Shown: positions 33,326 through 42,130, numbered from the stretch's first letter. The stretch is 64,000 nt of DNA from Nibribacter roseus (GCF_042662225.1 NZ_JBHSYQ010000005.1:62001-126000); one strand, 5' to 3'. Program-made: numbers and translations. Notes: a model not told the origin generated them from the sequence alone.

Positions 33326-34613
33326 CATACTCCTTCTCCTGGCCGCTTGCCTTAGTTTTACTGGGGTAAAGGCTCAACGTGCCTCGGTAAATTGTGGGAC
33401 AAAAACAGCCACAGGCAATACTCAGGTTCAGGTACAAATACCACAAATTGATGGGCTTGAGTCATTGGCTTCACTAGCTGCAGTGCCTTTTTCAGAGGTG
33501 TCAAGTGAAAGCTTAGAATCATTGGCCTCGTTAGAAAACTTTGAGGACGTTCCAGTTGCTGCAAAGGTTGGTTCTGCCGTTGTTGTGATCAACGGTGCTG
33601 TGCAACCAGAGCCTTTTGCTGCCGAAAAGCATAAGAACTTGACCCGTACCTTCAAAGTGAAAAGTACCGATAAACTCAGTATAGAAAACCAGTTTGGGGA
33701 GGTGACTGTGCAAACCTGGGCTCGCAACGAGATAGCTGTAGAAGTGAATATAGTCACCAGAGCCGCCACAGATGCCAAAGCTCAGGAAATCATGGACAGA
33801 ATAGATGTTGAGGTAAGCGAAAGGGGGAATGTCATAGCTTTTGTGACAAATTTGCAACCTATGCAAATCAGAAGCAGCTCCATGAAGAGCTTTGAGGTGA
33901 ATTACATCATTAAAATGCCCAAGATTAATCCGCTTCACATCAGCCACCGGTTCGGGAATGTGCATTTGCCCAATTTTGAAGGAACAACAGATATCACAGT
34001 AAAGCATGGGGGGATAATGGCTGGTAGACTTACGAACAAGCAGAATTCTATTGTTCTGGAACATGCCCGTGGCGACAATTCGGTAGAATATTTGAAAGCC
34101 GCCGATTTAAGGATTAGGCACTCTACCTTTAAAATTACCGAGGCCGATCAGTTGGTGTTAAACTCAGCCCACAGCATGATTACCATAGGCAAAGTGGAGA
34201 CGTTGAGTGTAGAAAGCCAGCATGACCCAGTGTTTAAAATGGGAAGTGTGAACCAGTTGTCAGGCAAAGGCAGTTTTACTGTGTTTAAACTAGGCAACCT
34301 CACTGAGTCTGCTAAACTGGACTTACGCCACGGGCCAAAATTTGAAATAGGCAGCGTTGGGCAAAATTTCAAGCGCATTGACATCAACGGCGAATTCACA
34401 CAAATTAACCTGAACTTTTCAGACAAAAACGCCTTCAATTTTGATGTGAACACTGAGCATTGCACTGGTTTGAGAGCTAACCCAGATTTAGTGAAGCTTA
34501 ACTTTAAGGAGGTACGAAATACCTCTGCCAGCTACAAGGGTAACTACGGGACTACCTCTCCTAAAGGTGTGGTGGTGGTAAACGCAAAACACGGCAGCGT
34601 TGCCTTCAACTAA
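33303..34613 (+). CDS. Secreted DUF4097-like beta-structured protein
   Basis: 436 residues with a signal peptide (about 1-24, ending GVKAQ). A low-complexity part contains LESLASL twice (near 52 and 76). The rest is predicted beta-rich: SIENQFGEVTVQTWARNEIAVEVNI and the series of short strands (KHGGIMAGRLTN, RHGPKFEIGSVG) resemble the DUF4097-type putative adhesin or right-handed repeat domains. There is no enzymatic motif. It overlaps the putative anti-sigma gene by 23 bp, so the three genes form one operon, and it may be the sensing partner or an effector of the sigma system. A terminator and a palindromic repeat follow. Confidence 0.75.
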   Translation: MKPLRRSNILLLLAACLSFTGVKAQRASVNCGTKTATGNTQVQVQIPQIDGLESLASLAAVPFSEVSSESLESLASLENFEDVPVAAKVGSAVVVINGAVQPEPFAAEKHKNLTRTFKVKSTDKLSIENQFGEVTVQTWARNEIAVEVNIVTRAATDAKAQEIMDRIDVEVSERGNVIAFVTNLQPMQIRSSSMKSFEVNYIIKMPKINPLHISHRFGNVHLPNFEGTTDITVKHGGIMAGRLTNKQNSIVLEHARGDNSVEYLKAADLRIRHSTFKITEADQLVLNSAHSMITIGKVETLSVESQHDPVFKMGSVNQLSGKGSFTVFKLGNLTESAKLDLRHGPKFEIGSVGQNFKRIDINGEFTQINLNFSDKNAFNFDVNTEHCTGLRANPDLVKLNFKEVRNTSASYKGNYGTTSPKGVVVVNAKHGSVAFN

Positions 34614-34638
34614 AAAAGGGAAAGCTAAATAATGCAAG

Positions 34639-34670
34639 AGAGCGGGTCTGTGAAGGCCCGCTCTTTTTTT
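34639..34670 (+). terminator. Intrinsic terminator of the sigma operon
   Basis: Stem AGAGCGGG / CCCGCTCT with a 10-nt loop and a T-run to 34670. Confidence 0.9.
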
Positions 34671-34676
34671 ATCCGG

Positions 34677-34716
34677 CTGTTTTTGGCTTATTTTAGCGAA
34701 AACTGCTCAAAAACAG
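34677..34716. repeat. Intergenic palindromic repeat, copy 17
   Basis: CTGTTTTTGGCTTATTTTAG with GAAAACTGCTCAAAAACAG, 63 bp behind the DUF4097-like gene and right after its terminator. Confidence 0.82.
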
Positions 34717-34724
34717 AATTGTCA

Positions 34725-35150
34725 ATGGAAAACCGGTCATCTGAATTTGTTCATGCTCCTGATGCTCCTGAGCCAGTAGGCTTGTACCCACACGCCCGTA
34801 AGGTAGGAAATCTGTTATTTCTGTCTGGCGTTGGGCCCCGTGAAAAAGGCACCAAGCAGATTCCAGGTGTAACACTAGATGCAGAAGGCAATATCTTAAG
34901 CTACGACATAGAAACCCAATGCCACTCTGTCTTTAAGAACGTGCGTACCATTCTGGAGCAATCGGGTTCAAGTTGGGAGAATTTGGTAGATGTAACAGTT
35001 TTTCTGACCAACATGAAAGCAGATTTCCAGACCTACAACCGGTTGTATGCGGAGTATTTCAAAGACTGCCAACCCTGCCGCACCACAGTAGAAGTAAATG
35101 CCCTGCCCACGCCCATCGCCATTGAGTTAAAATGTATTGCCACTATTTAA
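34725..35150 (+). CDS. Rid-family protein
   Basis: YjgF/YER057c/UK114 (Rid) family protein of 141 residues. The family blocks are visible: PEPVGLYPHARKVGNLLFLSGVGP near the start and CQPCRTTVEVNALPTPIAIELKCIATI at the end, with the arginine (in CRTTVEV) that binds carboxylates in RidA and the Glu in IELK. RidA proteins hydrolyse reactive enamine/imine intermediates such as 2-aminoacrylate; other subfamilies act as 2-aminomuconate deaminases. A frame is open from 34632 but runs through the terminator and repeat, so ATG 34725 is the start. Cytoplasmic. Confidence 0.9.
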   Translation: MENRSSEFVHAPDAPEPVGLYPHARKVGNLLFLSGVGPREKGTKQIPGVTLDAEGNILSYDIETQCHSVFKNVRTILEQSGSSWENLVDVTVFLTNMKADFQTYNRLYAEYFKDCQPCRTTVEVNALPTPIAIELKCIATI

Positions 35151-35329
35151 TGAACAATGAGTAATGATTAATGAACAGAAATTCTAAATGAACAATAAAT
35201 GCAGGGGGTTATCATTCTAATTATAGAACATTCACTGCTTATTGTTGAATACTCATTATCCATTACTCATTAATCATTTTTCGTTACTCACTACTCATTG
35301 TTCATTGATCATTGTTCATTACTCATTTA
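35151..35329. repeat. Low-complexity short-word repeat tract, inverted halves
   Basis: First half (35151-35197) is made of words like TGAACAATGAGTAATGATTAATG on the plus strand; second half (35226-35329) has the complementary words TTCATTACTCATTAATCATT. Together they could form an imperfect hairpin. Such A/T-rich word tracts occur between genes in Bacteroidota. A TTG start at 35312 for the next gene would fall in it. Confidence 0.82.
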
Positions 35330-35332
35330 GAA

Positions 35333-37132
35333 ATGTCTCAATCTCCTGAAGCTTTGTTTGCGGAACGCCAGCAACGCTTTTTCGCCGCCGAAGAAAAGCA
35401 AGCTCACAAGTATAAGTGGGTAGGTTGGCTAAGGCTTACGTTTTTTATTGGAGCTGTTATTGGTTGTGTGGCTCTGTTTTATTTTGACCATGCTGGCGCC
35501 GGTCTGGCTTTGCTTATAAGTGGTTACTTCATTTTTGCCGCTCTAATTCACTGGCACAATAAAATAGAATACGCGCGCAAGCACCAGCTGTACCTGGGTT
35601 TGATAAACCGTAAAGAACAGGAGCGGCTGCGGGGTGAGTTATCTGATTTTCCTACCGGGGCAGAATTTCAGCAGCCCAACCATTACTATTCCGCTGACCT
35701 TGACATTTTTGGGCAGAACTCTATTTTCCAGCTTTTGAGCCGGGCCGTTACGCGCTTAGGGCAGCAGCAACTGGCCAACTGGCTAAACAACCTGGCTCCG
35801 GCCCAGGAAGTAATTGCCCGTCAGGAAGCGGTGGCTGAGCTAGTGCCTGACTTGGAGTGGCGGCAAGAGTTAGAGGCAAGAGCATTGCACCATCACCGCA
35901 AAACCCAGCAGTTGCCCCAAGGCTTTCTGCTTTGGCTGCGTAACCCTAATTTCTTCAAAGGCAAAGGATGGCTAGTGGTGGCCACTTTCCTGTTGCCCTT
36001 GCTCACCATTGCCTCTATCATTTACTGGGCAAACGACGGCTCACATTACCCATTTGTGGTGCTGGTGCTGGTGCAGTTTTTGATCGCCTTTAAATTCCAG
36101 CGTGAGCGCGATGAGTATTATGAGGAGAGCACCGGCATGTATGAGACCCTGCGCAGCTACACAGACATGCTGGTACATATTGAAGGCCGCACGTTCCGGA
36201 GTGCCAAAGCGCAGGAGCTGCAGCAGAAACTGAAGATAGGGCAGAAACCAGCCTCGCAGCATGTGCGCCAGTTAGCGGCAATTATTCAGTATTTATCTGC
36301 CAGGCTGAACACGTACCTCAATTTTATTTTGAACCACATGTTCATGTGGGACTTCATTTGGATGTACCGTCTGGAGCACTGGAAAAAGACCATGTCGCAG
36401 AACATTGGGCAGGTGTTGCATGCTGCTGCAGAGTTTGAAGCCTTGGCTAGTCTGGCTGCTTTTCAGTTTGCCAACCCAGATTACGCGGTCCCGGAGATTT
36501 CCCAGACTCCGTTCCAGTTTGAGTCAGAAGAGTTGAGTCATCCGTTAATTTTTAGCTCTACCCGAACCGCCAACAGTCTTTCTTTCAGTGGGGCAGGGCA
36601 CACTATTCTGATTACCGGCTCTAACATGTCGGGCAAGAGTACCTTTCTGCGGGCCGTGGGCTTGAACATGGTGCTGGCTTTCACCGGCGCGGCTGCCTGC
36701 GCCAAACGGCTGAGGGTGTTTCCGGCACAGGTGTACACCAGCATGCGCACCGAAGACAATTTGGCTGAAAATACTTCCTCATTCTATGCTGAGCTAAAGC
36801 GATTGAAAATTTTAATAGACCTTACTGCTACCGGACAACCCGTGTACTTCTTCTTAGATGAAATACTAAAAGGAACCAACTCTCATGACCGTCATCATGG
36901 GGCCATGGCCTTGATCAGACAGCTGCACCAGCGGCAGGCATCGGGCTTTGTTTCTACCCATGACCTTGAACTGGGAAATATGGAAGAGGAACTACCCGGA
37001 GCCGTGGAGAACTATAGCTTCAACAGTTATTTTGAGAACGGCCAATTATTCTTCGATTACAAGCTCACTCCCGGCATTTGTCAAAGTTTTAATGCTAGTC
37101 AGCTTATGCGTCAAATGGGAATTGAACTGTAG
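35333..37132 (+). CDS. Membrane-anchored MutS-like ATPase
   Basis: 599 residues. Two hydrophobic pairs near residues 33-75 and 205-265 predict about four membrane helices. The C-terminal half is a MutS domain V ATPase: Walker A ITGSNMSGKST (about 427-437), Walker B VYFFLDEI, followed by KGTNSHDRHHG and a signature FVSTHDLEL. The DNA mismatch-binding domain I with the Phe-X-Glu motif is absent, and helix-rich lever parts lie between. This type is found in Bacteroidota and its function is not established. The start is ATG 35333, since the TTG upstream is inside a repeat. It stands alone, followed by a palindromic repeat and terminator. Confidence 0.82.
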   Translation: MSQSPEALFAERQQRFFAAEEKQAHKYKWVGWLRLTFFIGAVIGCVALFYFDHAGAGLALLISGYFIFAALIHWHNKIEYARKHQLYLGLINRKEQERLRGELSDFPTGAEFQQPNHYYSADLDIFGQNSIFQLLSRAVTRLGQQQLANWLNNLAPAQEVIARQEAVAELVPDLEWRQELEARALHHHRKTQQLPQGFLLWLRNPNFFKGKGWLVVATFLLPLLTIASIIYWANDGSHYPFVVLVLVQFLIAFKFQRERDEYYEESTGMYETLRSYTDMLVHIEGRTFRSAKAQELQQKLKIGQKPASQHVRQLAAIIQYLSARLNTYLNFILNHMFMWDFIWMYRLEHWKKTMSQNIGQVLHAAAEFEALASLAAFQFANPDYAVPEISQTPFQFESEELSHPLIFSSTRTANSLSFSGAGHTILITGSNMSGKSTFLRAVGLNMVLAFTGAAACAKRLRVFPAQVYTSMRTEDNLAENTSSFYAELKRLKILIDLTATGQPVYFFLDEILKGTNSHDRHHGAMALIRQLHQRQASGFVSTHDLELGNMEEELPGAVENYSFNSYFENGQLFFDYKLTPGICQSFNASQLMRQMGIEL

Positions 37133-37170
37133 CGTTTTCGGCCTCTTTTTTAAAAAACAGCCTATAAACG
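37133..37170. repeat. Intergenic palindromic repeat, copy 18
   Basis: Begins at the base after the MutS-like stop codon. CGTTTTCGGCCTCTTTTTT with AAAAAACAGCCTATAAACG. Its last 5 bp overlap the following terminator stem. Confidence 0.85.
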
Positions 37171-37207
37171 GCGGCAAAAGCTGAGTTTCCACCTTTTGCC
37201 GCCGTTT
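37166..37207 (+). terminator. Intrinsic terminator behind MutS-like gene
   Basis: 15-bp perfect stem AAACGGCGGCAAAAG / CTTTTGCCGCCGTTT, 12-nt loop, then CTGTTTTCTT. Confidence 0.85.
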
Positions 37208-37386
37208 CTGTTTTCTTCTGATGATGTTTAGACCATAAACGGCTAGCCTGTCCCTTGCCCTAGGATAATTAAAGATGCCTCCTAATGAGGGAGGAGTTAG
37301 ACTGGAAAAGATGTGGCTAAAGGAGTTAACCTTTGGGCTAGGTTTCGTAGACCTTTGTACCTTCGTACAAAACCAAAAGAAAAAGT

Positions 37387-37635
37387 ATGCGCGTTGTAGC
37401 CGATATTCCACACCCAGAAATTAAAATAACCTTATTAGCCTGGAATGGTAAGTATTTGATAAAACTGGAGCTCGGGCCCTTTGAGCAGACCTACAAAGTA
37501 AATGAACTGGATGTAACCGGGGGCGACGAAGAAGTGAAAAAATGGCTTGATGAAGAGTTCCTTCAACAGAGCATTGAGCTTTTTCTAACTATGCGAAACA
37601 ACTTGCACCAAGCCCGTAGACGGCACGATTATTAA
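37387..37635 (+). CDS. Small conserved-looking protein, unknown
   Basis: 82 residues, MRVVADIPHPEIKITLLAWNGKYLIKLE, then a charged helical part with DEEVKKWLDEEFLQQSIELFLTMRNNL and a basic end. No signal peptide or membrane segment; probably a small alpha/beta protein. I do not recognise the family. A near-match -7 box TACCTTCG lies at 37358-37365, 22 bp upstream, which supports it as a real gene. It is separated by 165 bp from the next small gene. Confidence 0.65.
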   Translation: MRVVADIPHPEIKITLLAWNGKYLIKLELGPFEQTYKVNELDVTGGDEEVKKWLDEEFLQQSIELFLTMRNNLHQARRRHDY

Positions 37636-37800
37636 TACAACCCAAATCAGTATTTCTACTTTATTTTGGTGATAAGTACAGAAAATTTGTGGAAAACTTG
37701 TTTATAAAAAACAGGAGGTCTAAATTCAAACCAAGACAGACAAAAAACTACTAGTACATGTGTAATCCCCCGCTAGCTAGTAGCGCGTAAGACCCTTGTT

Positions 37801-38244
37801 ATGAAGATAGGACTAAGTAAGCACATTAAAATTTCCTATCGGCCAGACATGCAAACTGCTATCATTAGGTGGCAGCAGCCTGTTACGTTCACGGAGTTCA
37901 AGCTAAATTGTCTGGCTATTCTAGCCCTCGCCAAAGAAAACTCTGCTGTATCTTGGTTAGTAGATTGTCGTTCTAAAGGCGAGGTAACTCCACAGGAGAG
38001 TGAGTGGCTGTGTGATGAATTCTACCCCAAAGCTTTGCAGCAGGTGTCGCCCCAGTTGGTTATTGGCTGGCTTTTAAATCCCAGGCAAATGCAACGCCTC
38101 AAAGAAGGGGAGAAGCTGCATGCTATTTCCGCGCCCTGTCCCGATGTTCGCCGCGAGGCCTTCATGACCGAGCAGGATGCCGTACAATGGCTGGAGCAGT
38201 CAGTGATGGAGATGATAAAAAGCCAAAAGCAGGGCAGAGCGTAG
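37801..38244 (+). CDS. Small cytoplasmic protein, unknown
   Basis: 147 residues with no signal peptide or membrane segment. The first half appears beta-rich (IKISYRPDMQTAIIRWQQPVTFTEFKLNCLAIL) and the order of strands and helices, with SWLVDCRSKGEVTPQES, loosely recalls STAS-like (SpoIIAA-like) domains. There is no phospho-acceptor motif I could assign. I do not recognise it as a named family. The frame is well used and it stands between two other same-strand genes with no overlap. The STAS suggestion is weak. Confidence 0.6.
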   Translation: MKIGLSKHIKISYRPDMQTAIIRWQQPVTFTEFKLNCLAILALAKENSAVSWLVDCRSKGEVTPQESEWLCDEFYPKALQQVSPQLVIGWLLNPRQMQRLKEGEKLHAISAPCPDVRREAFMTEQDAVQWLEQSVMEMIKSQKQGRA

Positions 38245-38357
38245 AAGTTTGATGCGCTTTCTCTAATTCATATTCACGGTTTACTTCTGTAGCAATTAAC
38301 AAACAGCTTTAGTATATACTTTGCTATACTGTTCTTCTTAATCAACGCACTTTCTTT

Positions 38358-39239
38358 ATGAAAAAGCAGACGCTGTGTCTCTTGCTGTTCTTCCTTTTCC
38401 TTCCGGGGTTGTCTTTTTCTCAACAGGGAATTTTAAAAGAAAGCCTCAAAACCAAAAGTAAAGTGTTAGGCAACGAGGTAGAGTATTCTGTTTACCTGCC
38501 CTCTGATTATGATAAGTCGAATAGAAAGTACCCGGTGCTGTACTTACTCCACGGCTACTCAGACGACGAAACCGGTTGGACTCAGTTCGGCGAAGCCCAC
38601 CTGATTGCTGACCGGCTCATGCAGAGCGGGCAAATTCCGCCAATGATCATTGTCATGCCCGATGCCGGTGTGACTTGGTATATGAATACATCTGACGGAA
38701 AGGTACGGTACGAAGATTTTTTCGTGCAAGAATTTATTCCGCACATTGATAAACTGTACCGCACCCGCACGGCTAGAGAATACCGCGCCATTGCCGGTTT
38801 GTCTATGGGCGGTTATGGTACTTTGCTCATGGCCATGAAGCACCCTGATCTTTTTGCCGCCGCCGCTCCGCTCAGCGCCGCTGTCTGGACAGATGAACAC
38901 TTCCGTAACATGCCTACTGAGAATTACAATAGATATTTCGGGAGCATTTATGGCCAGAACCTGAACGGGCAAGACCGGCTTAATGAGCACTGGAACAAAA
39001 ATTCAATTCTGAAGTTAACAGAAACTGCACCCTTAGATAACTTAAAGAAAGTGCGTTACTACATTGACTGCGGCGATGACGACTTCCTGATAAAAGGCAA
39101 CATGGCCCTCCATGCCGCCATGATTGACCGGCAGATTCCGCATGAGTTCAGGGTAAGAGACGGCGGCCACACCTGGTCTTATTGGCGCACAGCCCTCCCA
39201 GAGGTACTTCAGTTTGTTGGGCAGTCTTTTCATCGGTAG
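38358..39239 (+). CDS. Secreted alpha/beta-hydrolase esterase (esterase D type)
   Basis: 293 residues with a signal peptide (about 1-22, ending LSFSQQ). The fold is that of CE1/putative esterases (PF00756-type): YPVLYLLHGYSDDETGW, nucleophile Ser149 in GLSMGGYG, the acid in YYIDCGDDDFL and the His in DGGHTWSYWR. Relatives are feruloyl or acetyl-xylan esterases, trehalose mycolyltransferase-like enzymes and enterochelin esterases. A periplasmic or extracellular role on ester-linked substituents of glycans is likely, the exact substrate is not. A palindromic repeat follows. Confidence 0.87.
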   Translation: MKKQTLCLLLFFLFLPGLSFSQQGILKESLKTKSKVLGNEVEYSVYLPSDYDKSNRKYPVLYLLHGYSDDETGWTQFGEAHLIADRLMQSGQIPPMIIVMPDAGVTWYMNTSDGKVRYEDFFVQEFIPHIDKLYRTRTAREYRAIAGLSMGGYGTLLMAMKHPDLFAAAAPLSAAVWTDEHFRNMPTENYNRYFGSIYGQNLNGQDRLNEHWNKNSILKLTETAPLDNLKKVRYYIDCGDDDFLIKGNMALHAAMIDRQIPHEFRVRDGGHTWSYWRTALPEVLQFVGQSFHR

Positions 39240-39621
39240 AACTAAAGCCTTTCTACTTCGTTCTGTTTTAGGCGTGTTTTAGCAAAAACAACACTAAAAC
39301 AGTTTACACCATGCCAGTAAATTTCTGGTAAACACACTTCTTCTAATCTAGTACAGGAGCAGCCAATTTAGTGTCTGACTCTGTTTGAGCAGCTTTATTT
39401 ATAAAATACTGCCTCCGCTACTGTTTTAAAGCAGCAGCTCCTGTTGCCATTTGTAGCAATAGTGGCCAGTCTGACTATATTCTATGGCGGCCTTTCTTCT
39501 GTCAGTTGCGAATCCTCTGCATAAAGAACATCCTATATACAGGAAAAACAGTATAAGACAGAAATGAACTACCCAATTGCCCTATACATGGACGGGTTTA
39601 AAGATTCTTATTCATAGAGCT
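39240..39621. other. Intergenic region
   Basis: 382 bp between the esterase gene and the NADH dehydrogenase gene. It holds palindromic repeat copy 19; in the rest I see no gene, RNA or clear promoter box. Confidence 0.65.
39263..39302. repeat. Intergenic palindromic repeat, copy 19
   Basis: CTGTTTTAGGCGTGTTTTAG with AAAAACAACACTAAAACAG, 23 bp behind the esterase stop. Confidence 0.88.
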
Positions 39622-40968
39622 ATGCTGCACATAGAACAACTTACCTTAAATATACCTGACACTACCAAACCCCGCGTTGTCATAATTGGCGGCGGATTTG
39701 GCGGAGCCAACCTGGTTAAAAATTTGCCAGGCAAAGAGTTCCAGATTGTAATGTTTGACCGGAATAATTATCACGGTTTCTGGCCATTGCTGTACCAGGT
39801 AGCTACCGCCGGTCTTGAGCCCGATGCCATTGCTGAGCCCCTGCGCAAGATGTTTGATGAAGACTATGAGGACTTCCATTTCCGGCAGGTAAAAGTGACA
39901 GGTATTAACCCGGCCGAGAAAACAGTGACCACCTTAGTAGGCGACTTGCGCTATGATTTTTTGGTAATTGCCACAGGTACTAAGTCTAATTACTTTGGCA
40001 ATGAACAAATCAAAAAATATTCATTCCCGCTCAAGCAGGTGCCAGATGCCCTAAACTTACGGAGTCAGCTGCTGCAGTCTTTTGAGCAGGCTAACATGAT
40101 CAAAGACCCTGAGGTACGCCAGAGTTTGCTGAACATTGTAATTGTGGGCGGTGGGCCTACAGGCGTTGAATTGGCTGGTGCTTTAGCCGAGATGCGACGT
40201 CACGTCTTGCCTGGTGATTACCCCGGTATGGATTTCAGCAAAATGAACATATACCTGGTAGAGGGCATGGATAGAGTATTGCCTCCTATGTCTCCAGAAA
40301 GTAGTGAGAAAACGAGACGGTACTTAGAAGAAGTAGGCATTATTGTGAAGCTGAACACGCTGGTAGAATCATATGACGGGAAGGTGGTTACCTTTAAGGG
40401 CGGTGAGCAAATATATTCACAAACCCTTATTTGGGCTGCCGGTGTTTCAGGCGCCACCGTATCTGGTTTACCACCTGAAGCCAGCGAGCGCGGCCGTTAT
40501 TTAGTGAATACCTTCAATCAAGTCAATGGCTTCCCAGACATTTTTGCCATTGGAGACATTGCTCTCATGAGAACCGAGAAGTGGCCAAAAGGACACCCTG
40601 GGGTAGCACAACCCGCTATTCAGCAGGGCAAGCACTTGGCTAAGAACTTGGTTAATATTGTGCGGAGGCAGCCGCTGAAGCCTTTTGAATATTTTGACAA
40701 AGGCTCACTGGCTATTATTGGCCGTAACCGAGCCGTTGCCGATTTGCCGAAGAACATGCACCTGAGCGGGTTTATTGCCTGGATGGCATGGCTCTTTGTG
40801 CATATTTACTACCTCATTGGCTTCCGAAACAAATTAGTAGTTCTAGCCAACTGGATCTACAAGTTCTTTACCTATGAAAACAGTACCCGTCTAATTATCC
40901 GTCCGTTTGTGCGCAAAGAAGATACTGCAGGACAGGAGTTTGTGCGAAGGCAGGCAGATCTTGATTAA
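39622..40968 (+). CDS. Type II NADH dehydrogenase (NDH-2)-like FAD oxidoreductase
   Basis: 448 residues with two dinucleotide-binding motifs: PRVVIIGGGFGGANLVKNL (FAD) near residue 20 and IVIVGGGPTGVELAGALAEM (NAD) near 180. Other family blocks are NNYHGFWPLLYQVATAGLEPDAIA, FLVIATGTKSNYFG and FAIGDIA. The C-terminal FIAWMAWLFVHIYYLIGFRNKLVV is an amphipathic or membrane helix that anchors NDH-2 at the inner membrane. It transfers electrons from NADH to quinone without proton pumping. TTG at 39577 would add 15 residues; ATG 39622 is preferred. Confidence 0.92.
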   Translation: MLHIEQLTLNIPDTTKPRVVIIGGGFGGANLVKNLPGKEFQIVMFDRNNYHGFWPLLYQVATAGLEPDAIAEPLRKMFDEDYEDFHFRQVKVTGINPAEKTVTTLVGDLRYDFLVIATGTKSNYFGNEQIKKYSFPLKQVPDALNLRSQLLQSFEQANMIKDPEVRQSLLNIVIVGGGPTGVELAGALAEMRRHVLPGDYPGMDFSKMNIYLVEGMDRVLPPMSPESSEKTRRYLEEVGIIVKLNTLVESYDGKVVTFKGGEQIYSQTLIWAAGVSGATVSGLPPEASERGRYLVNTFNQVNGFPDIFAIGDIALMRTEKWPKGHPGVAQPAIQQGKHLAKNLVNIVRRQPLKPFEYFDKGSLAIIGRNRAVADLPKNMHLSGFIAWMAWLFVHIYYLIGFRNKLVVLANWIYKFFTYENSTRLIIRPFVRKEDTAGQEFVRRQADLD

Positions 40969-41027
40969 TGTGCTTTTGATTTGGAAATTTGAAGATGTGC
41001 TGATTTGAAAATGATGTTTTGACAAGT

Positions 41028-41067
41028 CTATTTTTAGTCTGTTTTCCTAAAAATAAGCCAAAAATAG
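41028..41067. repeat. Intergenic palindromic repeat, copy 20
   Basis: CTATTTTTAGTCTGTTTTCC with AAAAATAAGCCAAAAATAG; the C-to-A change at the outer arm is compensated. Confidence 0.82.
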
Positions 41068-41082
41068 ATAGCAGCTAATTTA

Positions 41083-41154
41083 TATGGCGCGGAAGTTACT
41101 TCCGTGACTTGCATACACTGCTCATTTAGTCACGGAAGTAACTTCCGCGCCATA
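41083..41154. repeat. 72-bp perfect inverted repeat with 27-bp arms
   Basis: Arms 41083-41109 and 41128-41154 are fully complementary; each arm also contains the palindrome GGAAGTTACTTCC. A related single arm is at 11012-11038. It could be a mobile palindromic element or a strong hairpin between convergent genes. Confidence 0.9.
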
Positions 41155-41242
41155 GAACAAGAAATCTCATCCTGCCATTATTGGTGTTATTACCAACAAT
41201 CCAACAGACGGTTCTGATTAGTTATTATCGAATTTCCCAAAC

Positions 41243-41277
41243 AAAAAGCCCTGCTGTGAAAACAGCAGGGCTTTTCT
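41243..41277 (-). terminator. Terminator of the rplM-rpsI-rpsB-tsf unit
   Basis: 14-bp perfect stem (AAAAGCCCTGCTGT with ACAGCAGGGCTTTT), 4-nt loop; on the minus strand it is followed by a T-rich run, just behind the tsf stop. Confidence 0.9.
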
Positions 41278-41296
41278 GTAGAATGTACAAGCGGAA

Positions 41297-42130
41297 TTAA
41301 CCGATAGCTACACGCTTGAATTCAGTAACGGTCATGCCTTTGTTGGTGTTATCCAACAATTTAGCGATAGTCAAAGAAGAGTCTTTCACGAACTCCTGGT
41401 TCAATAAGGTGCTTTCTTTATAGAACTTGTTCAGTTTACCTTGGGCAATTTTCTCCAGCATTTCTTCTGGTTTACCTTCGGCACGGGCTTGCTCTTTTCC
41501 GATTTCGATTTCACGCTCAATAGTAGCGGCATCTACACCGTCTTTGTCAACAGCGATAGGGCGCATAGCGGCAATTTGCATAGCCACGTCTTTCCCAACC
41601 TCAGTTACTTCTTTACCACCGGTGTTAGTTAAACCTACCAACACACCTAATTTACCGTTAGAGTGGTTGTAAGCAACTACTCTTTCAGCAGTTACAGTCT
41701 CATAAGAAACTACGTCAATTTTCTCACCAATTTTACCCATCAGGTCAGTGATGTGATCTTGCAGTGAGCGGCCATCGGCCTGAGGCGTAGCCAGTAATTC
41801 TTCTTTAGTAGCGGCGTTTGTAGAAACGGCAGCGTCTAAAACGGCTTGCGCCAGGTTTTTGAAATCTTCTACTTTAGAAACAGGCTCAGTTTCGCAGGCA
41901 AGGGCAATTACTTTACCTACAGTTGCATCAGCGTTTACTTGGGTTAACACTGCTCCTTCAGAAGTAGTGTTGTCAGCACGCTTGCTGGCAATTTTCTGAC
42001 CTTGTTTACGAAGAATATCTTTGGCTGCTTCAAAGTCGCCGTTAGCTTCGGTCAACGCTTTTTTGCAGTCCATCATACCTGCGCCAGTCTCCTGACGAAG
42101 TCTGTTTACGTCTTGTGCTGTAATAGCCAT
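41297..42130 (-). CDS. tsf: Elongation factor Ts
   Basis: Guanine nucleotide exchange factor for EF-Tu, 277 residues. The N-terminal module AQDVNRLRQETGAGMMDCKKALTEANGDFEAAKDILRKQGQ with the TGAGMMDCK motif is diagnostic. The core (IEREIEIGKEQARAEGKPEEMLEKIAQGKLNKF) and the C-terminal module follow. It is the last gene of the conserved ribosomal unit rplM-rpsI-rpsB-tsf; 148 bp separate it from rpsB. Confidence 0.98.
   Translation of the reverse strand: MAITAQDVNRLRQETGAGMMDCKKALTEANGDFEAAKDILRKQGQKIASKRADNTTSEGAVLTQVNADATVGKVIALACETEPVSKVEDFKNLAQAVLDAAVSTNAATKEELLATPQADGRSLQDHITDLMGKIGEKIDVVSYETVTAERVVAYNHSNGKLGVLVGLTNTGGKEVTEVGKDVAMQIAAMRPIAVDKDGVDAATIEREIEIGKEQARAEGKPEEMLEKIAQGKLNKFYKESTLLNQEFVKDSSLTIAKLLDNTNKGMTVTEFKRVAIG

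Larger units (their letters stand above)
40969..41296. other. Repeat-rich intergenic region
   Basis: 328 bp between convergent NDH-2 and tsf. In order: palindromic repeat copy 20, a 72-bp inverted repeat, unassigned sequence, and the tsf terminator. Confidence 0.85.

Noticed and set aside
34632..34724. N-terminal extension of the Rid protein
   Set aside because: It contains the terminator hairpin and palindromic repeat copy 17.
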